From assembly GCF_003946485.1 (NCBI RefSeq), contig NZ_RHOJ01000025.1, positions 1 through 37,002 on the forward strand: a stretch of 37,002 bases of DNA. The letters are read 5' to 3'. Under the pieces are notes generated by a model. It saw only the letters and a program-made list of their open reading frames with translations, had not been told where the DNA came from and made no database searches. Shown piece after piece: positions 15,801-23,700 of the stretch (position 1 is its first letter; every line of letters begins with the position of its first letter). Source of the stretch: Lacticaseibacillus jixianensis. GTDB lineage: Bacteria; Bacillota; Bacilli; Lactobacillales; Lactobacillaceae. A program made the position numbers and the translations under genes.

Positions 15801-18715
15801 TCCACGATCGTGCCGTCCCAAGTCGGGGCGTAGTCGAAGGTGTAGTAGGCCGAAGCGGTCGCTTCCCAGTAGGTCTTGGTGACCGTGGCGAAGCTGCCCA
15901 GCGTGGAGAGCACCTGACCCTTGTCGTCGAGGATCTGGGCCGTGACGTTGTTGGCGTTTCTGAACAGGTAGTACTGCGGCTGCAGCTCGTTGTACTGGGC
16001 GTTCGGATCCGTGGACATCGCGATCTCGTCTGGGTCGATCACGTAGTTGCCCTGGTCGTCCTGTTCCAGGCCGGCGGTGTAGCGCAGCCCTTCGTAAGGA
16101 TTACCAATGTTGACGCTGGTCCCGAAGTTGCCGGTGGTGGCTGGGGTGAAGGTCGGGCCGTTCAGGGTATCGAACAGCTGCGGCTTGCTCCAGTCGCCGA
16201 AGAAGCCCATGTAAGGGATGCCGAGCGTCGACTGATCAGAGCCGGTGAAGCTCAGGAAGCCTTCGACGTACTGCTGCGCGGCAAAGTCGCTTGGCAGCGT
16301 CATGGTGAAGGTGACTTCCTTGGTGCTGTTGGCCGGCACTTCGATGGCGGTGTCAGCCTTGATGGCCGCGCCGTCAATCTTCTTGTCGTACAGGATGCCG
16401 GACGTTGGATCGGTGGCGCTGGTGTAAACATCGGTCAGCTTGCCGCCGTCTTTTTGCGTGTAAGTGATGGCCTTGTCGGTCCGGTTCGTGAACTTCAGCG
16501 TGAACTGACGGGTCGCAGCGGCGAAGTCCTTGAGCTCGATGGCCGGGTAGCCGTTGCTGAAGGTGACCGTCGACGGGTTCTTGGTCAACGCGTCGATGGC
16601 GGCCGCCGCATTCACGGCGCCGGCGCCTTCACGCCGCGGCGATTCGATCACACCGTCGTGGTCGACGTCGGTGACCGGGGCCGCGGTGTTCATTTCGATG
16701 GCCTTCATCAGGTCGACCTTGTCGCTGCCGGACAGGCTCTGGTAGTACTTGTAGAACGGGTTGGTCTGGTCGTTCATGGCCTGCGACAGGAGAGCCTGCG
16801 TGCCGGCGATGAACGGAGACGCCATGGACGTCCCGGACAAGTTGGTGTAGCCGTTGTTGTTCTGGGTGGACCAGATGTTGCCACCAGGGGCGGTGATGTC
16901 CGGCTTGAAGGACAGGTCGGAAACCGGGCCGTAGGAGGTGAAGGTCGACATCTTGTCGGTCGCGGCCGCGGCGTTGTCCATCTGCTTGAGGCCGATGGTG
17001 ACGTTCAAAGCGGCGTCCGGGTTCTGGGCGAGGTACGCGACCAGCTTGGCCCCGGAGTTGGTGGACAGACCCGCGGTCGGGAAGCCGGCGTCATAAGAGG
17101 CAGACGTCAGCGGGGTATCCCCCCCGGCGTTGTTGATGATGATGACCCCCGCGGCGCCGGCGGCCTTCGCGTTCGCCTGCTTTTCGGTGAAGTTGGTCTC
17201 GCCGCGCTTGACGATGGCGATCTTGCCTTTGACGTCGACGTTGGCGAACTGGTCCGGCGTGCCGATCCCAGGCTGGCCGGTGCCGTCATCGACGACCACG
17301 AACTGCTTGCCGTTGAAGGCGGCAAGGTCGATGCCCGCGGCGGTCTGGGTGATCTCCGGGCCGAGGATGTTGGTGCCATCCGGCGCGGCGATGGTGATCG
17401 CCGTGTTGATGGTCTTGGTGTTTTCGGCCGAGGCGACGGTGGTTGCGGAACGCGCGGTGCCAGGGGCGCCGACGGTTTCAAGGTCCGGGTTGCCGTAGAA
17501 GTCGGTGTTGACCCCGGCCTGGTCGGACCCGGTGGTACCGGCGTTACCAGCCGAAATGACGGCGGCGGTGCCAGCGTCCACGGCGTTTTCGATCGCGGCG
17601 ATTTCCGGATCGTCGGTGGTCTGCTCACCGGACGTTGAGCCCAGCGACATGTTCAGGACGTCGGCGCCGAGCTTGGCGGAGTCGTCGATGGCGCCGATGA
17701 CGGAAGTGGAGTCCGTGGTGGCGCTGCTGTCGGAGTTCGAGAAGGCCTTCATCGCCAGCAGCTGAGCTTCCGGTGCGACGCCTTGAACGGACGTGGTCGG
17801 GTCGCTGCCGGTGCCGTTAGCGGCGACGATGCCGGAAACGTGCATGCCGTGCTGCTCTTCGGGATCGTCGTCGGTGATGGTCTCGTTGTTGTCGGCGTAG
17901 TTATGCCCGTAAGGCACCTTGTCCGTGAAGTACTTGCCGTAGCCGGCCTGCTTGGTAAAGTCGGTAACGTCGTCCTCGGTCAGCTTGACCTTGGTATCTT
18001 TGCTCAGGCGCATGTCCTTATGGTTCGGATCGATCCCCGTGTCGATGATGGAAACGACGGTGCCTTGGCCTTTGTACTTGTAGCTGGACCAAACGGTGGA
18101 AACGTTCGCCATGTCGTTGGCCGACGTCTCGGACTTGTAGTAAACCTTAGCCAAGGTGACGGACTTGACGCCGGGCAGCTGGGCCACCTTGCTCAGGTCC
18201 TGGATCTTGACCTTGGTCGCAAAACCGTTGACCACGTAGCCGTAGCTGGCGGTCGCGGCCTGGTTGGTGATGGCCTCGACCTGACGCTTGACGCTGGCCT
18301 GCGCGGCGACGACCTGCTGGGTGGCCGCCTCGATCTCACCGGTGCTGGCGGTGGCCTTGTCCAGGCTGCCGTTCTCAGCGGCCGGCGCGGCGGCGAGCTG
18401 GATGATCACATCCACGTACGTATTTTTCTGCTGGGCGGCGGTCAGCTTGGTGAGCTTGACGCCCTTAGCGGCGAGCTGGGCCTCAATGGCCTTGCTGGTG
18501 CTAGCAGTGACGGTGCTGACCGCGGTGGCCTTGGCCCCTTGCTGCTTGGCCGCCGCTGCTTGAGCGCCGATGCTTGGCTTCTCGGTGCTGGCCTTGGTTT
18601 GGCTATCGACTGAGTCTTTAGCCTGCAGCTCTGTCAGCGGCGAGAAGGTGAGGGTTCCCAGGACCGCCGTGCTGATCAGCACGGTGGCCAGAACCTTATT
18701 GCCTACTTTCTCCAT
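12818..18715 (-). CDS. prtP: cell-envelope subtilisin-like proteinase (lactocepin, PrtP type), LPKTG-anchored
   Basis: The 1965-residue S8 protease closely follows the lactocepin plan (lactococcal PrtP is about 1900). It has a signal peptide (1-32), a propeptide, and a catalytic domain with Asp225 (SIIDTGID), His289 (EQHGMHVSGI), oxyanion Asn391 and Ser630 (LSGTSMASP). A PA insert (about 440-580) is present, followed by Fn3-like A and B domains, two FIVAR-like helical modules, four YDNT-type stalk repeats and LPKTG (1932-1936) with a membrane segment and RRKQD tail. It degrades casein and other extracellular proteins to peptides for uptake. AGGGGGAA precedes the ATG. It is transcribed divergently from the PrsA/PrtM-like foldase, as in lactococci. 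The gene is notably GC-rich. Confidence 0.96.
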   Translation of the reverse strand: MEKVGNKVLATVLISTAVLGTLTFSPLTELQAKDSVDSQTKASTEKPSIGAQAAAAKQQGAKATAVSTVTASTSKAIEAQLAAKGVKLTKLTAAQQKNTYVDVIIQLAAAPAAENGSLDKATASTGEIEAATQQVVAAQASVKRQVEAITNQAATASYGYVVNGFATKVKIQDLSKVAQLPGVKSVTLAKVYYKSETSANDMANVSTVWSSYKYKGQGTVVSIIDTGIDPNHKDMRLSKDTKVKLTEDDVTDFTKQAGYGKYFTDKVPYGHNYADNNETITDDDPEEQHGMHVSGIVAANGTGSDPTTSVQGVAPEAQLLAMKAFSNSDSSATTDSTSVIGAIDDSAKLGADVLNMSLGSTSGEQTTDDPEIAAIENAVDAGTAAVISAGNAGTTGSDQAGVNTDFYGNPDLETVGAPGTARSATTVASAENTKTINTAITIAAPDGTNILGPEITQTAAGIDLAAFNGKQFVVVDDGTGQPGIGTPDQFANVDVKGKIAIVKRGETNFTEKQANAKAAGAAGVIIINNAGGDTPLTSASYDAGFPTAGLSTNSGAKLVAYLAQNPDAALNVTIGLKQMDNAAAATDKMSTFTSYGPVSDLSFKPDITAPGGNIWSTQNNNGYTNLSGTSMASPFIAGTQALLSQAMNDQTNPFYKYYQSLSGSDKVDLMKAIEMNTAAPVTDVDHDGVIESPRREGAGAVNAAAAIDALTKNPSTVTFSNGYPAIELKDFAAATRQFTLKFTNRTDKAITYTQKDGGKLTDVYTSATDPTSGILYDKKIDGAAIKADTAIEVPANSTKEVTFTMTLPSDFAAQQYVEGFLSFTGSDQSTLGIPYMGFFGDWSKPQLFDTLNGPTFTPATTGNFGTSVNIGNPYEGLRYTAGLEQDDQGNYVIDPDEIAMSTDPNAQYNELQPQYYLFRNANNVTAQILDDKGQVLSTLGSFATVTKTYWEATASAYYTFDYAPTWDGTIVDQSTGKATPVKDGTYTYRVTGTIDGTDKTQSYDIKVKVDSKKPELRNLGLTKKTNKDGSESYFMTAEAKDDFSGLSKGVNTAINGIQDSENYIADGTTADGFTKLLVPLSDEQAKTLAAGHNAVSAAVFDNASNAITDSAEVNKPGETNFGLVLLDDAFPDTISSTTPDVSADANGKPQFEFTGTYPAKPVFTYTNAKGEEVDGQLQYSTGDDSFGGALPLEDGDYSTTVRIYTDATKSTVAYEKQINVRMAAPTINTVAVDGTQTFDGKTDKTAKEAGTSEDSVKVTGTVSADTKSLQITSDTAAAPVDATIAADGSFSADVPVTAGTNNLTLTATDEDGNTSTVDQAVDSSNQGQINPSAADVTFANGIKFGTNYVNLASKGYDPKTGDFTLTGKVKRATTTLTIGDQVVHPDSDNNFTITLHVGNAESAVFPILIGDSTQDKIVQERLSFYVDGVGPTLTIDQAKDTDGDGENDVINTSDPQFTISGTMTDNYSYYDLYINGSNVGTAPVDSDMNNPKPLNKKFSFTENLKPGKNVFDVEMLDLQNNYAEEVITVNYTPQGTTTTTGTPAGTTDTTKADAAAIKAAKAALKAKLTQARTLGASGKYTHETAAVLAAARKQAQLVLNDKTATLKQVQDATDALQKAIDGLVEKPAKTTTGDPAAAKQAVLDDIAAAKAQLTASGLDGDKYETRTFVDAIAALAKDTEAGTITPEQAKTQLNQLLDAALDTLTESIKDATPAAIGNADDAATGRTFYGDLDNAHNLGKAATDPDAKVDELAELSNVSAAIKAAAKPQDTTSDPQVKTASAEAASTTKEAYYDNTQKGEETTSDPQVKTQSAAPVAVAKDDFYDNTQKGQAPTTDPQVKTQSADPVSVAQDAFYDNTKPAQFKDATGDAVSVAADAFYDNTKADDAGQSDQDDADTDTGAQQTPDQGATADTKADGKQTADKAKDAKDKALPKTGNVQPAGIVALGAAMITGLLTLMGLRRKQD

Positions 18716-18767
18716 TCATGTTCCCCCTAAACAAAATTCGCAACCCCTAAGACTTGCGTTGCCAATC

Positions 18768-18795
18768 ATTATATTTGAAAGCGGTGAGATTTCAA
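18768..18795 (-). promoter_or_regulatory. promoter of the prtP-like gene
   Basis: On the minus strand TTGAAA (18790-18795) and TATAAT (18768-18773) are 16 bases apart, about 50 bases before the ATG at 18715. Consensus match is strong (5/6 and 6/6). Confidence 0.72.
18776..18789. promoter_or_regulatory. cre-like (CcpA) site inside the prtP promoter spacer
   Basis: TGAAAGCGGTGAGA matches the catabolite-responsive consensus TGWNANCGNTNWCA at 13 of 14 positions. It fills the spacer between -35 and -10, so CcpA binding there would repress. The same bases sit within a TTGAAA-N9-TTTCAA dyad (18775-18795). Confidence 0.5.
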
Positions 18796-18957
18796 CAGAA
18801 ATATCACATTTACGGCTCATTAATTTTAAAAATGACAAAAGCGGTTGCCTCATAAATATTCACTACACCGCGGTAAACATGGTGATAATTCGCCATAAAA
18901 TAACCATTTTTTTGCAGATACTGAATATTACAAAATGAGGACAAACTCATAAAGGCG

Positions 18958-18986
18958 TTGAACCTGAACCGGCCTGAGGTTACAAT
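18958..18986 (+). promoter_or_regulatory. promoter of the prsA-like gene
   Basis: TTGAAC (18958-18963) and TACAAT (18981-18986) are 17 bases apart, 37 bases before ATG 19024. This also argues against the upstream TTG at 18958 as a start codon. Confidence 0.7.
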
Positions 18987-19023
18987 CAATCTCACATGCA
19001 ACTATTTGTTTGGGGGAATTGAT

Positions 19024-19947
19024 ATGCAGAAGTGGATCCGAGGCGTACTCTTGGCGGTCGCCAGCTTTGGCGTGGTCGCGACGGCCGGCTGCGCGCAGCA
19101 AGGCAGCGCGGCAACAGACAAGACGGTCATTGCCCAGTACGCCGGCAGCAAGGTGACGCAAAAGCAGTTCTACGCGCAGCTGAAGGCCCAGCCCGCCAGC
19201 AAGACCGTCCTGGCCAACATGCTGGTGTACGGCGCCATGAACCACGCGTACGGCAAGCAGGTGCCGGCGCAGAAAGTCACGGCGGCGTACAATTCCTACC
19301 GCGACCAGTACGGGGACGGGTTTGCCAGTTTCCTCAGCCAGAACAACTACACCAAGCAGACCTTCCGGCAAATGCTGCGGCTCAACTACCTGAGCGTCGC
19401 GGCCATGAAGGCGCAGATGAAGCCCACCACGGCGCAGCTGAAGACCGCGTGGCAGAGCTATCAGCCGACCGTGACCGTCGACCACATCCAGACCACGAGC
19501 CAGGCGACCGCCCAGCAGGTGATCGCCGCGCTGAACGCCGGCCAGGACTTCGGCGCGCTGGCGGCGCAGTACTCCGTCGACGCCAAGACCAGCAACACCG
19601 GCGGCGAGCTGAAGCTGGCCAGCACCGACAAGGACTACGACTCGACGTTCAAGAAGGCCGCCTACCAGCTGAAAAAGGGTGAGGTGACCCAGACGCCGGT
19701 GAAGACCACCGCCGGCTACGAGGTCATCAAGATGGTGAAGCACCCTGCACGCGGCAGCTTTGCGGCTCACCGCAAGCAGCTGACGGCCCAGCTGTACCAG
19801 CAGTGGGCCAGCAATTCGACCGTCATGAAGAACGTCGTCAGCCAGGTCCTCAAAGACGAGAAGGTCAAGATCACCGACAAACATCTCGCCAGTGCGCTCA
19901 ACGCGTACCGCGGCGCGACCGTAAGCGCCACCAGCGATAAGCAGTAG
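19024..19947 (+). CDS. prsA: PrsA/PrtM-type lipoprotein foldase (peptidyl-prolyl isomerase)
   Basis: The 307-residue lipoprotein has lipobox TAGC with Cys23, an N-terminal chaperone region, a central parvulin-type isomerase domain (about 145-240, beginning VTVDHIQTT and ending AGYEVIKMVKH) and a C-terminal helical part. It folds exported proteins at the membrane-wall interface. In lactococci the divergent partner PrtM is required to mature PrtP, and this gene has the same divergent position next to the proteinase. ATG 19024 is preferred over the TTG 66 bases upstream because GGGGGAA lies just before it and it starts a normal lipoprotein signal. The stop is immediately followed, in frame, by transporter remnants. 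Confidence 0.92.
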   Translation: MQKWIRGVLLAVASFGVVATAGCAQQGSAATDKTVIAQYAGSKVTQKQFYAQLKAQPASKTVLANMLVYGAMNHAYGKQVPAQKVTAAYNSYRDQYGDGFASFLSQNNYTKQTFRQMLRLNYLSVAAMKAQMKPTTAQLKTAWQSYQPTVTVDHIQTTSQATAQQVIAALNAGQDFGALAAQYSVDAKTSNTGGELKLASTDKDYDSTFKKAAYQLKKGEVTQTPVKTTAGYEVIKMVKHPARGSFAAHRKQLTAQLYQQWASNSTVMKNVVSQVLKDEKVKITDKHLASALNAYRGATVSATSDKQ

Positions 19948-20397
19948 GGCCGGACAGCCGGCCACTGGCGCGGGGATGCGCTGGCGCTGCTCGCGGCGCT
20001 GGTCTGGGCGGTCTACTCGATCCTGACGGCGCGGATCGGCGCGCTGAACGTCGATCTGATCCGGGCGACGCGGCACACCTTTTTCTACGGCATTCTGTTC
20101 ATGCTGCCGCTGGCGTGGCTGCTGCACTTCCGGATGCCGTGGGGCGCGCTGCTGGTGCCGGCCAACCTCGGCAACTTCCTGTTTCTCGGGATCGGCGCGT
20201 GCGCGATCTGCTTTGTCACCTGGAGTTTTGCGGTCAAGCGCCTGGGCACCGTGCGGACCAGCGTGTACATGTACCTGGTGCCGGTGATCACCCTCGCCTG
20301 CTCGGTGTGGCTGCTGCACGAGCCGCTGACGCCGCTGATCGTGCTCGGCGCCGTGCTGACGCTGGTCGGCCTGTGGCTGTCGGGACGGGGGGCGTAG
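19948..20397 (+). pseudogene. 5'-truncated EamA/DMT-family transporter (C-terminal half only)
   Basis: Starting right after the foldase stop codon, and in the same frame, 149 codons encode the second EamA domain: GDALALLAALVWAVYSILTARIG, then four more hydrophobic segments ending LVGLWLSGRGA and TAG at 20395. Full EamA transporters have two such domains in about 290-300 residues; the first is missing and no ribosome site precedes the first internal ATG (20101). This is best read as a deletion remnant. If the TAG at 19945 were read through, it would append membrane segments to the foldase. GC-rich like its neighbour. Confidence 0.8.
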
Positions 20398-20481
20398 CGT
20401 TGGCTGGGCAGCCTGGCGGTCTTTGAGGCCGGGGCTGGCCGCCGAAGTTTTGGCCCGTTGTCACATTAAAAAGAAAAACCG

Positions 20482-20521
20482 AAAAACTGCCGAAGCGGAT
20501 TTTGCCGCCTCGGCAGTTTTT
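20482..20521. terminator. bidirectional rho-independent terminator
   Basis: AAAAACTGCCGA (20482-20493) and TCGGCAGTTTTT (20510-20521) pair, with inner GCGG/CCGC and a 6-base loop. A- and T-runs at the ends allow function in both directions. Confidence 0.88.
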
Positions 20522-20652
20522 GCGTCGTGATTTTTAGCGCCGGGAGCCATAGAGTCTACGGATGAGCATGACTTGGCGATGTTATTTCGTAATGCCTAAA
20601 CTACTTAATATGGTTAACAAGGCACCTCTAAAGAGACGCTTTAAACTTGATT

Positions 20653-20681
20653 TTGACATTGCAAGGACTACCATGTATCTA
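20653..20681 (+). promoter_or_regulatory. promoter of the lectin adhesin gene
   Basis: A perfect TTGACA (20653-20658) is followed after 17 bases by TATCTA (20676-20681), 46 bases before GTG 20728. The rest of the 20398-20727 gap holds the terminator above and no gene. Confidence 0.72.
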
Positions 20682-20727
20682 AAACCATCTATTTTGGGGG
20701 AATTATTGATTTCAAGGAGTGAGTATC

Positions 20728-23700
20728 GTGAGAAATAATCTTCATAACAATAGATGTAATCTAAAACGTCGCTACAAGATGTACAGGTCAGGAAAAATGT
20801 GGATGGTTTCCGCTATTCTCTTTGTGGGTACTGCCAGCACGCTGATGATGGGTGGTCATTCCGTGCAGGCCGCGGCCGGGGCGGACGGCCAGCCGGTGAT
20901 CAGTCGGCAGGCCGTGCCGCTGACGGGCCAAACCGACGGCGATGAGGCGGCCGCGGCACCGAAAGCGGCGGCTTCAGCAGCGTTGCCAGCTTCTGCGGCC
21001 CCAACGGCGACGACTGGCGCGCCGGCGCAGGGTGAGGTGGCGCCAGTCGCAGCGACATCCGCGAGCGAGGCGACGCCATCATCCGCTGCAGCGCCTGAAG
21101 CGTCCTCAGCCACGTCGGTAGCTAGCGGCGTAAGTTCAGCAGCCAGTGGCGCAAGCTCGGCAACCAGTGGCAACAGCGCTGCACCCAGCCTAGCAGCCAG
21201 TGCGGCATCCGCTGCAGCGACTAGTGCCGCACTTACCGCCGGGACTGGCACCGCGAGCGCTGCTGACAATCAAAATGGGCTCTCTATGGCCAACCTGACC
21301 ACGGACAACTATGCGCAGGCTTTCAATTTTAACGGCACTGCGAAGTACGATCAGACGACGAAGACCGTTACACTCACGGATGATGTGAATCAAGAAGCCG
21401 GGAGTATCACGCTTAAGGATAAGATCAGCCTTTCTCAAAGCTTCGTTCTTAAAGGTGAGCTCAACATCGGTGCTCGGGATCAGATCAGCCATGGTGGCGG
21501 CGATGGGGTCGCGTTTGGCTTTCACGATGCCAACAGTGATCTCGTGGGTCTTGGCGGTGCCGGTCTAGGCCTTGCCGGAATTCCGGACGCTATCGGCTGG
21601 AAGGCCGACACGACGTATAACTGGGTTGACTCTAATCAAGCGGGACCTGACCCGAGTGCATTCAGCAATGGCCCAGAGGCCCCCAACAGTCCTGGTTATG
21701 GTGGCGGTCTAGCGTTTGGTGCTTTTATCAAAACGGCGAAGAACGTCATTGGACTCGGTCAGGGCCTACCTGATGCGGGGCACGCGACCACGATCGCGGA
21801 TGGTGCCCAAGCCATTGATTCACCTGCGCCGGGCTTTAAAGAGGATCCTACGGCTGACCCAACTTCTTGGCAAGGTGACTTCAGGTATATTGAGATCGAC
21901 TATAACCCCAATGACGGCGGGCGGAAGCTTCTTACTGTTATATACGATGGCAAGCGGTGGCAGATGGACATCACAGACTGGGCAGCGGACAAGACCGACA
22001 CGGCGTTCTTCATTTCCGCTGGGACTGCGGCCAATGCGAACCTTCAGCAGTTCAAGCTCGACTCGTTCACTTTCCACCCGGCGGCCACGGTCGACGTCAA
22101 GTACGAGTACACCACCGATTCAACGGTGAACGACGCGCTGGAAAAAGATCCGACCGCGACGGTGGATCCCAAGACGCTGACGGAGATTCCGGGCTATGTG
22201 GGCCTCGTCGACTATCCGACTGGGGCGTTCGTTGATCAACAGTACCTAACCTACCCGCAGTCCATTCCGGGGTACCGGTACGTGCGCTTGTACGAGACCT
22301 CGATCCCGGCGAACGGCAGTTTATCGCTGCAGGGCAACAACGGGACGGTGATCTACCTTTACCGGAAGACTGGCAACGGCGGGCAGAAGGCGCTGATCCA
22401 ATTCTGGGATGGAACTGAGCACAAAGAGCTGGGACAACCCGTTACTGTCGAAGGCGACAGCAATACACTATCAGACTATTCTGACGGGGCCGCAATTGCG
22501 GCGTATAAGCAGGCGGGTTACCAGTACGATCCTTATTATGACCAAACCGTCAACGTCGATGAGAGTGGCGGTCTGCATAATGCCATCTACTTTGATGATG
22601 ACAACAAAACAACGCAAAAATTTAACGTCTATCTTTTTCATGACGTTCAAAACACCCCAGAGCAGGAATCCTTCACCCGGACAATCAAGTATGTGAGAGA
22701 CACTGATGGCTCACAGCTTTACCCGACGGTCTATCAGAATATCTCTTTCACGATCAGCAAGACGATCGACAAGGTGGCGAATACCACCACTTACAATAAC
22801 CCGTCCTACACGTTTGAGTACCTTGCCAGTCCGCGTCATATTCGCGGTTGGCTACCGGATATTGACACCGTATCGGAGCTCACTTTCGATATGCAGCATG
22901 TGCCAACCCAGGATCAATTGAATGTGGTAGTGAAGTATCACGAGGAGACGGGCCTAGTGCCAAATGGTATCTTGGTCAAGACCAAGGTAGGGATGCCGCC
23001 GGCGGTCCATGAGCCAACTGGTAGAGTGCCAAACGGTATCCTGGTGAAGACCAAGGTAGGGATGCCACCAGCGGTCCATGAGCCAACTGGCAGAGTGCCG
23101 AACGGTATCTTGGTGAAGACCAAGGTAGGGATGCCACCGGCGATCCACGAGCCGACCGGCAGAGTGCCGAACGGTATCTTGGTCAAGACTAAGGTAGGAA
23201 TGCCACCGGCGGTCCACGAGCCGACCGGCAGAGTGCCGAACGGTATCCTGGTGAAGACCAAGGTAGGGATGCCCCCGGCAATCCACGAGCCAACCGGCAG
23301 AGTGCCAAACGGTATCTTGGTCAAGACTAAGGTAGGGATGCCACCAGCGGTCCATGAGCCGACAGGCAGAGTGCCAAACGGTATCCTGGTGAAGACCAAG
23401 GTAGGGATGCCACCGGCGGTCCACGAGCCGACCGGCAGAGTGCCAAACGGTATCCTGGTGAAGACCAAGGTAGGAATGCCACCGGCGGTCCACGAGCCGA
23501 CCGGCAGAGTGCCAAACGGTATCCTGGTGAAGACTAAGGTAGGAATGCCGCCAGCGGTCCACGAACCGACCGGCAGAGTGCCGCATGGTATCTTGGTCAA
23601 GACTAAGGTAGGGATGCCGCCGGCGGTCCACGAGCCGACCGGCAGAGTGCCAAACGGTATCCTGGTGAAGACTAAGGTAGGAATGCCGCCAGCGGTCCAC

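Noticed and set aside
13508-17638. Long plus-strand frames (up to 732 residues) opposite the proteinase gene
   Set aside because: High GC makes stop codons rare; the translations are Val/Gly/Arg-rich low-information sequence, antisense to a complete S8 protease.
18928-20319. 463-residue minus-strand frame opposite the foldase and transporter remnant
   Set aside because: Arg/His/Gln-rich shadow of GC-rich coding DNA; the plus strand has recognisable PrsA and EamA sequence.
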